Numbered from the stretch's first letter, positions 35,919 through 44,443 are shown. The stretch is 64,000 bases of DNA from an uncultured Dyadobacter sp. (GCF_946482605.1 NZ_CAMLSE010000022.1:61305-125304), one strand, 5' to 3'. Translations and numbers: made by a program. The notes: generated from the letters alone by a model not told the origin.

Positions 35919-35955
35919 CGTTTGTACGGCTTTTGTAGAAAGAGCCGTACAAACG
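35919..35955. promoter_or_regulatory. Perfect 13-bp inverted repeat upstream of the XRE/DUF4870 gene
   Basis: CGTTTGTACGGCT (35919-35931) and AGCCGTACAAACG (35943-35955) with an 11-base spacer, 53-89 bases before the regulator's start codon. The length and position fit an operator for autoregulation; a structured leader RNA is the alternative. Confidence 0.6.
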
Positions 35956-35971
35956 TGTTGCGGTCGAAGTA

Positions 35972-36321
35972 TATTGGCAAGACGCCTGCGTCCGATGTTG
36001 CGGTATGGACTGTCTTCGACTTCGCTCAGACTGACATTTCGGTGCATTTTGGATATTCAATATAGTTTATGAAAGAACGCTCATGTCATGCGGACGGGGC
36101 CACCCGGCGGTCGAAGCACAGTGGCGAGATGTCCTTGTACGATGTTGCGGTATGGCCTGCCTTCGACTCTCGCTCGTGACATGTCGTTACATTACTTGTA
36201 TAAAAATCGGTACTGTCATGCTGAGCGGAGTCGAAGCATTGTAGCGAGATGCCCTTGTGCGACGTTGCAGTATGGCCTGCCGTCGACCGCAGCGGCGGCC
36301 CGGTCCGCTCAGACTGACATT
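35972..36321. repeat. Three tandem family-1 elements
   Basis: Three related units fill the gap before the M28 peptidase gene. Each has the internal core GATGTTGCGGTATGG or a variant and ends in a TTCGAC...CTCAGACTGACA-type arm. The best full unit, 36214-36321 (108 bp), starts TGTCATGCTGAGCGGAGTCG and ends CCGCTCAGACTGACATT, so its ends are inverted. The unit at 36084-36183 is its diverged copy; the one at 35972-36037 lacks the left arm. The third right arm carries a GC-rich insert (CGCAGCGGCGGCCCGG). Confidence 0.8.
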
Positions 36322-36408
36322 GCAGTGGCACATTGTCCGGCATTATCCGGCATTGTTTCCGTTCGTTTACTATATTTAGCTATTCCAAAAATCGCTCACG
36401 ACATTCCT

Positions 36409-38658
36409 ATGCGACACCTTTTCAAAAGAACATTTTTACCAATACTGCTTTCCGGCCTGGCAGCCGCCCCTTCATGGGCTCAGCAACAGCAATCGCTTCT
36501 CGGCTTCGGCACCGATGCTGCCAAAAAGCAACTAGACCTCGAAACAACCTTCGACAAGCATCTCCAAGCCAGCAACCTGCGCGACTGGATGAAGCGGATG
36601 ACCGCCTACCCGCATCAGCTAGGCTCGCCGTATGGCCTCAATAACGCTCTTTTCCTGCGCGATAAGCTCGCTTCCTGGGGTTTTGAGGCGCGGCTGGATA
36701 CAGTTCATGTACTCTTCCCGACGCCCAAAGTGCGGATTCTGGAACTGACCGAGCCAACCAAATTCAAAGCCGCGTTAACCGAAAAACCATTAAAGGAAGA
36801 CGCCACCTCGGCGCAGACGAAGGATGTGCTGCCGCCTTACCACGCGTTTTCGGCCAATGGGGATGTGACCGCAGAGCTGGTTTTTGTGAATTACGGCGTG
36901 CCCGACGATTATGAGGAGCTGGCGAAGCTGGGGGTGGATGTGAAGGGCAAGATCGTGATCGCCAAATATGGCGGTTCGTGGCGAGGGATCAAGCCGAAGG
37001 TAGCTTATGAGCATGGGGCGATCGGGTGCATTATTTATTCCGATCCGAAGGAGGACGGCTATTTTCAGGGCGACGTATATCCCAAAGGGGCATTTAAAAA
37101 CGAGTCGGGTGTGCAGCGCGGGTCGGTGGTGGATTTGCCGCTGGCGCCGGGCGATCCGCTGACGAACGGTTTTGTGGCTGATGCCGAGCATAAGCGGCTG
37201 TCGGTGGCGGAAGCACCGGCGATGATGAAGATCCCGGTGCTTCCGATTTCGTACGGCGATGCATTACCGCTCCTCAAAGCATTGGGCGGCCAGGTAGCGC
37301 CTGCGACGTGGCGGGGCGCGCTGCCGATCACCTACCACATCGGCCCGGGCCCGGCGAAGGTGCATTTGAAACTGGAATTCAACTTCGATATCGTGCCTTG
37401 CTACAATGTGATCGCGACGCTGAAAGGCAGCGAATTCTCCGACCAATGGATAATTCGCGGCAACCACCACGACGCCTGGGTGTTCGGCGCGGCTGATCCG
37501 GTGAGCGGTGCGGTGGCCGAGCTGGAAGAGGCGCGTGCACTGGGCGAACTGGCCAAAACCGGTTGGAAACCCAAACGTACCATTGTGTACTGTTTCTGGG
37601 ACGGTGAGGAGCCGGGGCTGCTCGGCTCGACGGAATGGGTGGAGAAATACCAGTCCATTTTGAAGGATAAGGCCGTGGTGTACCTCAACTCCGACGGAAA
37701 CGGTCGCGGGTACCTGAGCGCGGGCGGGTCGCACACGCTCGAAAAGTTCCTGAACCAGGTAGGTCGCGACGTAACCGACCCCGAAAAAGGCACCAGCGTG
37801 ATCGAGCGGCTGCGCTCGCGTACGATCCTGAACGGCAGCCCGACCGCCCGGCAGGAGGCCCGCGCCCGCGCCGACCTGCGCATTGGCGCGCTGGGTTCCG
37901 GTTCGGACTATACGCCGTTCATCCAGCACCTCGGCATTGCCTCCCTCAACGTCGGCTACGGCGGCGAGGATGCTGGCGGCGACTACCATTCCATTTTCGA
38001 CTCCTACGACCATTACACCCGTTTCAAAGACGGCGACTTCGCTTACGGCGTCACCCTCGCCAAAACCCTCGGCCGCTCCGTCCTCCGTTTCGCCAATGCC
38101 GACGTGCTGCCCTTCGACTTCACCAACTTCGCCAACACCGTGCAGCAATACGCCTCGGAGGTAAAGAAAGAGCTCGAAAACGCCCGCACCAAAGCCGAGG
38201 ACCACAACAAAATGCTCGCCGAATCCCGCTTCGAAGCCGCCGCCGACCCGAAAGACCCCTTCGTCAGACCCGCTGCGTTGTCGGTCGCTCCTTATCTGAA
38301 CTTCGCGCCGCTGGATAATGCATTGGTCGCACTCGAAAACAGCGCCAAAGCATTTGCCTTGGCTTCTTCGAAATTCCCGTCTTTGCCTGCGGATAAGTTG
38401 AAGGAGTTGAATGAGATTTTATACAAAACTGAACGGAAACTGATTCATGCCGATGGCTTACCTCGTCGGCCGTGGTACCGGCATCAGATTTATGCGCCGG
38501 GGTTTTATACGGGGTATGGGGTGAAGACTTTGCCGATGATCCGGGAGGCGATTGAGCAGAAGAATTGGAAGGAGGCTGAGGAGGGGATTTTGCGGGTGAC
38601 GGGGGTTTTGGAGGGGTTTGTTGGGGAGGTTGAGCGGGCGTGTGGGGTGGGGAGGTGA
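36409..38658 (+). CDS. M28 family peptidase, glutamate carboxypeptidase II-like
   Basis: 749 residues from ATG 36409, almost the length of human GCPII. The reading frame upstream runs through the repeats and is rejected. Signal peptide about 1-24 (ending PSWAQQQ). A PA domain (FVNYGVPDDYEELAKLGVDVKGKIVIAKYGGSWRGIKPKVAYEHGA) is followed by the zinc peptidase: GNHHDAWVFGAADP (His and bridging Asp), WDGEEPGLLGSTEW (catalytic Glu and ligand), LNSDGNGRG (Asp) and GGDYHSIFDSYDHY (His). The C-terminal dimerisation domain ends at about 745. It removes C-terminal acidic residues or trims peptides outside the cytoplasm. Codon use near the end is G-rich but in frame. Confidence 0.92.
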   Translation: MRHLFKRTFLPILLSGLAAAPSWAQQQQSLLGFGTDAAKKQLDLETTFDKHLQASNLRDWMKRMTAYPHQLGSPYGLNNALFLRDKLASWGFEARLDTVHVLFPTPKVRILELTEPTKFKAALTEKPLKEDATSAQTKDVLPPYHAFSANGDVTAELVFVNYGVPDDYEELAKLGVDVKGKIVIAKYGGSWRGIKPKVAYEHGAIGCIIYSDPKEDGYFQGDVYPKGAFKNESGVQRGSVVDLPLAPGDPLTNGFVADAEHKRLSVAEAPAMMKIPVLPISYGDALPLLKALGGQVAPATWRGALPITYHIGPGPAKVHLKLEFNFDIVPCYNVIATLKGSEFSDQWIIRGNHHDAWVFGAADPVSGAVAELEEARALGELAKTGWKPKRTIVYCFWDGEEPGLLGSTEWVEKYQSILKDKAVVYLNSDGNGRGYLSAGGSHTLEKFLNQVGRDVTDPEKGTSVIERLRSRTILNGSPTARQEARARADLRIGALGSGSDYTPFIQHLGIASLNVGYGGEDAGGDYHSIFDSYDHYTRFKDGDFAYGVTLAKTLGRSVLRFANADVLPFDFTNFANTVQQYASEVKKELENARTKAEDHNKMLAESRFEAAADPKDPFVRPAALSVAPYLNFAPLDNALVALENSAKAFALASSKFPSLPADKLKELNEILYKTERKLIHADGLPRRPWYRHQIYAPGFYTGYGVKTLPMIREAIEQKNWKEAEEGILRVTGVLEGFVGEVERACGVGR

Positions 38659-39023
38659 GCAGACAGTCTCAGAGTTGATAAATTTTTCTCCTGTATATCT
38701 GGCTGTTGAAATATTTAGAATCGTATAAGGCTATATCTTCGATTCTGGGAGCGGTCATTTTTGTGATGTGTATGCCAAAGCAGCCGAGACAATCGAAGCT
38801 TGGGCCTAGTCAATCAATTTATAAACTTGAAGAGTATGCATAGCGAGTTGCTAGGTTAGTTATTTGATTTACTGAAATTTACTTTTATATGCGTCAAAGC
38901 ACAGATTACATAACCATAGGGCATCCTGATAAGAACCATTAGAGATCTTTTCGCTAGCTTTGACATTACTATTACTATCTTGAATCTTATTATTGCTGAT
39001 GAGAGATAAACATTTTAAAGTAC
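38659..39023. other. AT-rich gap before the DUF262 operon
   Basis: 365 bases with no gene. Base composition drops sharply here compared with the peptidase gene and stays low to about 44.6 kb, so this gap holds the left boundary of the AT-rich island. No terminal repeat, tRNA or integrase is seen. The operon's promoter should be in the last 100 bases; no convincing -33/-7 pair is found. Confidence 0.5.
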
Positions 39024-40253
39024 ATGGAAGAGCAAATTTTTGACGAAGACCTGAACCGGGATATTGAGCCGGAAGCGGGGAACGAAGATGTCGTGATTAA
39101 AGTGCCATTCAATCCGACCACCATCAAGGTTGACACAAGGCCTTACTCCATAGGTCAGATAATCAACGATTTGCAAGATGGTGTGATCGATTTTGACACA
39201 GAATTTCAACGACTTCCAGATTTATGGGATGCTCAGAAGAAAAGTAGGTTTATTGAGTCTTTGCTGTTAAACTTGCCGGTGCCCGCATTTTATTTCAATG
39301 AAAAGGAAGAAAATGATTGGGAAGTTGTTGATGGCTTGCAACGTGTAAGTACTTTACGTCAATTTGTGATTCACAACAATCTTCCCTTAGTAAATTTGGA
39401 ATTTTTGAACACTTACAACGGGCTTACTTATAGTGAATTGCCAGTAACGTTGCAGAAAAGAATCACTCGTTTTCCAATAACCCTTTACTTAGTAGAAAAA
39501 GGAACTCCTGACGATGTAAAATATAATATTTTTAAAAGAATTAATCAAGGCGGGTTGGTGTTGACTCCGCAAGAAATTAGGCATGCGATTAACCAGGGCA
39601 AGCCAGCTGAAATAATTGCAGACTTGGTTCGCGGCGAAGATGTGGTCGACACCAATGGCGTTCTCCGTATTCGTAAAAATAGAGATAATAGTGAAACGCC
39701 GCTATCCGCTACGTTCGAAGGAAAGCTGTTTAGGAAAGTGACTGAAAAGAGAATCCCTTCTGTGAGGATGGAGGATAGAGACTTCGCTACAAGATTTGTT
39801 TCCTTTTATTTAATATCTTATAAATTATACGAGCCAGACCTGGATAGCTTTCTTAATAAAGGTATGGCTAAGCTACGTGAGCTTTCGAGCGAAGAAATTA
39901 TTGAATTGAAAAAATCATTTGTTAAAGCATTAAATCTAGCCTTTGATATTTTTGGAAATGATGCATTCAGAAAGAGATTATCATTTTCGGACAATAGAAA
40001 ACCAATAAACAAGGCATTGTTTGAGGTAATTTCCGTGAATTTTGCTCAACTAAGTGATGAAAATATCTCGATTTTGTCGCAAAAAAAGGAATCTTTTAAA
40101 CAAAAAGTCGTTGCCATTCAAGGTGCGAAAGATTCGAAGTTTCTGTCAGCAATTACCCAGGGTACGGCTAGAAAAGAAAATGTTGAACAGCGTTTTACGG
40201 ATATAAGAAATATCATTACAGAAATACTGAATAAGAATGATAGAGTCAATTGA
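39024..40253 (+). CDS. DUF262 (GmrSD N-terminal-like) protein, first gene of a putative defence operon
   Basis: 409 residues. DUF262 features: FDTEFQRLPDLWDAQKKSRFIESLLLNLPVPAFYF (about 58-91), VVDGLQRVSTLRQF (101-114; DGLQR in place of the common DGQQR) and FKRINQGGLVLTPQEIRHAINQG (about 169-192). DUF262 is a ParB/Srx-like nucleotide-binding fold; in GmrSD, BrxU and SspE it senses or cuts modified phage DNA, using NTP hydrolysis. Here no DUF1524 HNH nuclease domain is attached; the C-terminal 150 residues are helical and unassigned. It overlaps the ATPase gene by 17 bases and must be translated with it. The defence role is inference. Confidence 0.85.
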   Translation: MEEQIFDEDLNRDIEPEAGNEDVVIKVPFNPTTIKVDTRPYSIGQIINDLQDGVIDFDTEFQRLPDLWDAQKKSRFIESLLLNLPVPAFYFNEKEENDWEVVDGLQRVSTLRQFVIHNNLPLVNLEFLNTYNGLTYSELPVTLQKRITRFPITLYLVEKGTPDDVKYNIFKRINQGGLVLTPQEIRHAINQGKPAEIIADLVRGEDVVDTNGVLRIRKNRDNSETPLSATFEGKLFRKVTEKRIPSVRMEDRDFATRFVSFYLISYKLYEPDLDSFLNKGMAKLRELSSEEIIELKKSFVKALNLAFDIFGNDAFRKRLSFSDNRKPINKALFEVISVNFAQLSDENISILSQKKESFKQKVVAIQGAKDSKFLSAITQGTARKENVEQRFTDIRNIITEILNKNDRVN

Positions 40254-41358
40254 GATCAAGAACTTTAAATCTCATAAGCATACAAAGTTGAGTTTAGGCA
40301 ATTTAACGGTGCTGTGTGGGCAAAATGGCGTGGGTAAATCTTCGTTGATACAGGCGCTCCTATTACTTCGTCAGACAGAATCCAAAAGCCGACTGGACAC
40401 AATATTAGACCTTAACTCGCCACTTTGCTTTATAGGAAAGACAAAAGATGCATTATACTTATATCCGGATAAGGAAGATCGTATCTCCATCCAGTTCCGC
40501 TTGATGGATGAAAGTGCGGAATATAAGTGGAACTTTGACGCAGGAAATGAATCAACATTTCTAAATAGAATAAATGCACCCTTGGAAAGCTTGGGATATG
40601 AAAACTTGTCACTTTTTGGTAATCTATTTCAATATATAAGTGCGGCGAGAACCGCGAGTTATCAGACAGATAATTATGCTGTTGAAGTTCTGCGTCAAAT
40701 CTCAATATATCAGGGAAGAGGCGAGCTTACCGCACAATTCTTGGACTATTATGCGAAGCGTATTCGAGTTGACCCGGCCCTGCTTCATACTTCGGAAAGT
40801 GACCCCTATTTACTATCGCAGACCACGGCGTGGGAGAGAGAGATTAGTACGGGTGTGAATGTAGTTCCTGTGGCAATTGGGTCTAGTTATGAAATTCGAT
40901 TTAGTTTCAACGATTCAACCCTTGGAGAAACTGACTATTTTTCGTCTGATAATGTCGGCTTTGGACTTTCATATGCCCTACCAATTGTAGTAGCAATTCT
41001 TTCTGCTGAGCCGGGTACTTTATTGCTGATTGAAAATCCGGAGGCTCACCTTCACCCATATGGCCAATCAAAAATTGCTGAGTTGATTTGTCTAGCGGCT
41101 CAACTTGGTATCCAAATAATTATCGAAACTCATTCAGATCACATAATTAATGGTATTTTGGTTCAATCGAAGAGATTTGAGAAGGAGAAAAAAGGGATTG
41201 ATAGGGAGCTACTGAAAATATATTCATTTGAGCGAGATGAAAAACAACATATGACTGTTCCTATCGAGGTTTTGGTTGGAGCAGAAGGGCGATTAGCAAA
41301 TAGGCCCGATACGTTCTTTGATCAAATAGGTAAAGACATCAGATATATGGTGAACTAA
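40237..41358 (+). CDS. DUF3696-type AAA ATPase (OLD/RecF-like), second gene of the operon
   Basis: 373 residues. Walker A GQNGVGKS (29-36 region), signature-like SSDNVGFGLSYALPIVVAIL (about 235-254), Walker B LLLIENPEAHLHP (about 261-273, catalytic-type E265) and the H-loop IIETHSDHIINGI (H298). The tail with VLVGAEGRLANRPDTFFDQ is the DUF3696 end (usual W.GF.DQ replaced by TFFDQ). The architecture is that of the SMC/RecF-like ATPases found in OLD, Gabija, PARIS and retron systems, but with no TOPRIM nuclease. It overlaps the DUF262 gene and is followed after 12 bases by the third gene. Confidence 0.9.
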   Translation: MIESIEIKNFKSHKHTKLSLGNLTVLCGQNGVGKSSLIQALLLLRQTESKSRLDTILDLNSPLCFIGKTKDALYLYPDKEDRISIQFRLMDESAEYKWNFDAGNESTFLNRINAPLESLGYENLSLFGNLFQYISAARTASYQTDNYAVEVLRQISIYQGRGELTAQFLDYYAKRIRVDPALLHTSESDPYLLSQTTAWEREISTGVNVVPVAIGSSYEIRFSFNDSTLGETDYFSSDNVGFGLSYALPIVVAILSAEPGTLLLIENPEAHLHPYGQSKIAELICLAAQLGIQIIIETHSDHIINGILVQSKRFEKEKKGIDRELLKIYSFERDEKQHMTVPIEVLVGAEGRLANRPDTFFDQIGKDIRYMVN

Positions 41359-41370
41359 ATTTAGATAAAA

Positions 41371-42279
41371 ATGCACTTTTACCTACACTTCCCGGTGGAA
41401 CCAGAAAACATAATTTCTTCCGATCAGCAATTTAAGGAGTTTCTTCGCGAGCTTCAAAACTGCCTTGATCGTTGTGATTGTGAGAGGCAGTCTGCGCTTA
41501 TTGCAGACCGTGAAAATGTTGACACCTTTCAGCAAAATCTGGCTCACTTGGGAGAAATAGTAGATTACATTGCTGGATATCAGTTAGACGAGCTGCTCTT
41601 CTTAATGCTTGACCAATCAAACATCCAGTATTGGAACGGCAACCCGCTGCATGATGTTCACGAGGAGCATACCTTTTATCGATTTTTTAGCTCACAAAAT
41701 CGATCTTTTATAGATTCTTACCCATTGATATTTAATGAATTAGCGGAAAGTTGCAAGGAAAACGTAGCGACGTATGCTAAGCTGCACCTGCTTGTGGACT
41801 TTACAAGAAGTGAAACCTATTCGCCTTTTGTGTCACTGGTTGTTGGCAGGCATGAAGAGCAACCTGTCCTTATAAATGTCGCGTCTACTAATAATTTCTT
41901 GTCGTTGGATAAGTGGATCAGTGAAAATATGCCACAGAGAAAATATAACAACAATGATAACAGGCATTGCGAGAACCACCACGACTATCGTTCAGATAAA
42001 TCTCCACTAATAGGAGGAGTAGGTGGAAAGGCACATGCTGCTTCACTGCTTAAAAAGGCAATTGGAGACTGGCGCCAAAGAGATTATCTTATCAACTGGG
42101 ATTCAATTCACAATCGATATATTCGTTTTGAATTTGAAAACGACCCTCAGAATCAATATCACGGGTATCACCTTGTTTTAAGAGGATCTTATGAGGAAGA
42201 CACAAGGGCAGTAGGCTTAATTCCTGCCAGAATCCTAAGTCTAATTAAGTATCGAGCTGAATTGGAACAAGGAAGCTGA
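41371..42279 (+). CDS. Unknown protein, third gene of the DUF262/ATPase operon
   Basis: 302 residues, no family recognised. It begins MHFYLHFPVEPENI, is acidic to about residue 190, carries a polar insert rich in N, H and D (KYNNNDNRHCENHHDYRSDKSP, about 191-212) and then GGVGGKAHAASLLKKAIGDWRQRDYLINWDSIHNRYIRFEFEND. No signal peptide or membrane segment is seen. The His/Asp-rich stretch could bind a metal. The 12-base spacing behind the ATPase gene and the shared AT-rich composition make it part of one three-gene unit; by position it is the best candidate for an effector, which is inference. Confidence 0.8.
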   Translation: MHFYLHFPVEPENIISSDQQFKEFLRELQNCLDRCDCERQSALIADRENVDTFQQNLAHLGEIVDYIAGYQLDELLFLMLDQSNIQYWNGNPLHDVHEEHTFYRFFSSQNRSFIDSYPLIFNELAESCKENVATYAKLHLLVDFTRSETYSPFVSLVVGRHEEQPVLINVASTNNFLSLDKWISENMPQRKYNNNDNRHCENHHDYRSDKSPLIGGVGGKAHAASLLKKAIGDWRQRDYLINWDSIHNRYIRFEFENDPQNQYHGYHLVLRGSYEEDTRAVGLIPARILSLIKYRAELEQGS

Positions 42280-42321
42280 TCTTCTGGAACGAGTGTTGTA
42301 TTGATATTTAAGTATCGCTAG

Positions 42322-42444
42322 TTTCATTAACAACTCCCTGACAACCAGCTTTAACCAGCTCGAAATGTCAAAAAGTGTCTCCGGATTAGGCCATACCTTA
42401 CTTAGCCAAAAGGTCGGGAGAAATGCTGCTAGAAACCGCGACAC
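42322..42444 (-). pseudogene. Remnant of an XRE regulator
   Basis: On the minus strand, directly after darG, the frame reads WPNPETLFDISSWLKLVVRELLMK. This parallels QPTLETLYEISVYLKVDIRELLVSTAK, the C-terminal end of the intact XRE protein encoded at 44234-44443. The preceding part is out of frame and no start remains. It looks like a decayed second copy of the small regulator. Confidence 0.55.
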
Positions 42445-42446
42445 AC

Positions 42447-43508
42447 CTAACCCGCCAAACTCCCCTCAACCAACCCGCCATAAACCTTCAAATGCCCCAA
42501 CGCAATCTCAACATACTCCCTCTTAATCAGCTCGCTTTTCCGCTTACTCCAAGTTTGTATCCGATCCATAATCTCATCAATGCCAAATTCCGGATGGTTT
42601 TGGACGATGAAATCGGTAGTCGCCAATATTTCGAGTGACAGGTCCGAGCTGAACCCGTCAATTAATGTTAGGAGTTTTTGATTTATTGCTTTTGCTTCCG
42701 GACTTAGCTCGTTGTTGATGTAATCGTTTACTTCGTGCCACTTTTCGTAATTGAGCATGAGCGGCTCAAATGCTTTGGCCTGGCCTTGCTCCATTCCTTT
42801 TAAAAATACACCATTTAATGCATAGAGGACCTTTTCGACACCAATCGAATAAGGGCCGTAATGTTGCGCAGTAAATGTCAGTTGCAAAGGCTGTCCAAGA
42901 CGCTGATAGAAATAAGCTAACTTGTTGGCAGCGAAAAGGCTACTGTGCTCGCCCATGCTCTCGTAGGCGAATAATGCATATAATAGTTGAGCGCGGGCGG
43001 GAGTCAGTTTGACGGTTTTGGTGGTCGCCTGCTTTTGTAAGATCGCCTTGATGTGGTCATTAGGCTCAAAAACAACGATGTCTGAGCTGAGCCCACCGAG
43101 ATATTTTTCAATCATCGGCTTAACTATATTCCAGTCAAGCCCGCCGTTTCCGCAGCCAAGAGGAGGAAGAGCGATACTTGAAATTTTTTGTTCTGTAATA
43201 AGCTCTTGCAAAGCGATGAGGCCGTTTTCTACGTACGAATATTCGGAAGGTTTTCTCCAATGCGTTTTGGTCGGGAGGTTGACAATCAGTCGTTTACCTA
43301 AAAGCATGCTTTCGTCCCAAACAGCCAGCAGCTTTCCGGGAGCAAGTTCGTTGCGCTTGCACGCATCTGCATACACCTTGTAGTTGTGCGGGAATGCCTC
43401 TTTGAATTGCAGCGCTATGCCTTTCCCCATCACGCCGACAGTGTTGACAGTGTTTACCAGCGCTTCCGTTTCGGCTTGGAGCAAATCTCCCGTTGAGAAT
43501 CGTATCAT
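42447..43508 (-). CDS. darG: DarG-type antitoxin, macrodomain DNA ADP-ribosyl glycohydrolase
   Basis: 353 residues from ATG 43508, chosen because MIRFSTGDLLQAETEALVNTVNTVGVMGKGIALQFK is the canonical DarG macrodomain start; the longer frame would run into darT. The macrodomain covers about 1-155 (ALPPLGCGNGGLDW, ligand loops). The C-terminal half (about 165-350) is helical and is the part that binds DarT in known pairs. The protein strips ADP-ribose from thymidine in DNA and blocks the toxin. It lies 7 bases after darT in the same operon. Confidence 0.93.
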   Translation of the reverse strand: MIRFSTGDLLQAETEALVNTVNTVGVMGKGIALQFKEAFPHNYKVYADACKRNELAPGKLLAVWDESMLLGKRLIVNLPTKTHWRKPSEYSYVENGLIALQELITEQKISSIALPPLGCGNGGLDWNIVKPMIEKYLGGLSSDIVVFEPNDHIKAILQKQATTKTVKLTPARAQLLYALFAYESMGEHSSLFAANKLAYFYQRLGQPLQLTFTAQHYGPYSIGVEKVLYALNGVFLKGMEQGQAKAFEPLMLNYEKWHEVNDYINNELSPEAKAINQKLLTLIDGFSSDLSLEILATTDFIVQNHPEFGIDEIMDRIQTWSKRKSELIKREYVEIALGHLKVYGGLVEGSLAG

Positions 43509-43515
43509 AAGCGAA

Positions 43516-44154
43516 TTAAGGAAAAAAACATATTGGTGCGACCGTAACACGAATATTTAAGCGAGCCGAGTTCAAATGTGAGTTAACAATAGCTTCGGCG
43601 TTTTCGTTGTACACAATAAAAGATTCTATCGATTCTAATGGCACATGCGAATGAACAAGAAACTCGGCCTGGTATCTTCGCGGCCGATCTGTATCTAAGT
43701 CAGATTTCTGAAAATTGCTATTTTGAATGCTCTCCCAGTCAATTTTATCCAAATCTTTCAGGTCCCGATAGTGTCTCGAGTAGGCTGCATTGGCTTGCCC
43801 ATCAGTAAAGAAAAAGCGACCGTTTCGGCTCAATACATTGATTTCTGAACGTACTACAATGATTTCTTCTCTGGAAAGTTGCGGAACAAGCGGGGCCCAA
43901 TACCCTGTGACAATGTTGTACAGCATGATGGATCGCGGTGTAAAGTAAAATGGGACGTAGTCCCCGATATTTCCAAACCCATCAATTCTTACAGGTGTTG
44001 TGTCTCTCGTGCCGATAATGTCCGGATTTCCGATCGAATGGAACTCCCTACTAGCAGACGGATGACTTTTCGTGCATAGTCCAACCTCCAATATGTGTGG
44101 CAGATTTCGAATGTTACAGATCCGGTAGCAGTATTTACGGTCCGCATTGATCAT
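43516..44154 (-). CDS. darT: DarT toxin, DNA ADP-ribosyltransferase
   Basis: 212 residues. DarT/DUF4433 features: YRICNIRNLPHILEVGL (N-terminal), GNIGDYVPFYFTPRSIMLYNI (about 61-81) and RRYQAEFLVHSHVPLESIE with catalytic-position E164. Family members transfer ADP-ribose from NAD to thymidine in single-stranded DNA, stopping replication; DarTG pairs are known to abort phage infection. The gene is full length with its motifs intact, and darG follows. It sits at the edge of the AT-rich island with a small XRE gene upstream. Confidence 0.92.
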   Translation of the reverse strand: MINADRKYCYRICNIRNLPHILEVGLCTKSHPSASREFHSIGNPDIIGTRDTTPVRIDGFGNIGDYVPFYFTPRSIMLYNIVTGYWAPLVPQLSREEIIVVRSEINVLSRNGRFFFTDGQANAAYSRHYRDLKDLDKIDWESIQNSNFQKSDLDTDRPRRYQAEFLVHSHVPLESIESFIVYNENAEAIVNSHLNSARLNIRVTVAPICFFP

Positions 44155-44233
44155 AGCAGGAAATCCTAAGAGTTTTTAGGTGTGAAAACGAATACACAAA
44201 ATAGCACTGAGCGTTACTCGGCTCTTCATTTTA

Positions 44234-44443
44234 TCACTTCGCAGTACTCACCAACAACTCCCTAATATCCACCTTCAAATACACGGAAATCTCGTACAGC
44301 GTCTCCAAAGTTGGTTGCACCTCATTCCGAGCCCAACGCGAGACGGTTGTTTCGGTTTTGTCCAAATGTTTAGCTAGGTCTTTCCCCGATTTCTCTTTCT
44401 CTACAAGAACAAGTTTAATCCTATTAAGACGCAATTTTGCCAC
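44234..44443 (-). CDS. Small XRE/Cro-type regulator upstream of darTG
   Basis: 69 residues, a single helix-turn-helix domain: RIKLVLVEKEKSGKDLAKHLDKTETTVSRWARNEVQPTLETLYEISVYLKVDIRELLVS. It reads in the same direction as darT with 80 bases between, and diverges from the symE-like gene at 44595. The shared 150-base AT-rich gap would let it control both sides. A degraded relative lies downstream of darG. Confidence 0.9.
   Translation of the reverse strand: MAKLRLNRIKLVLVEKEKSGKDLAKHLDKTETTVSRWARNEVQPTLETLYEISVYLKVDIRELLVSTAK

Noticed and set aside
36088..36408. N-terminal extension of the M28 peptidase frame
   Set aside because: It runs through interspersed repeats; the signal peptide starts at ATG 36409, giving the normal family length.
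38959..38982. TTTG and TATCTTG as promoter of the DUF262 operon
   Set aside because: The spacing (13 bases) is too short for a Bacteroidota -33/-7 pair.
43509..43550. Longer darG start overlapping darT
   Set aside because: The canonical macrodomain start MIRFSTGDLL is at 43508.
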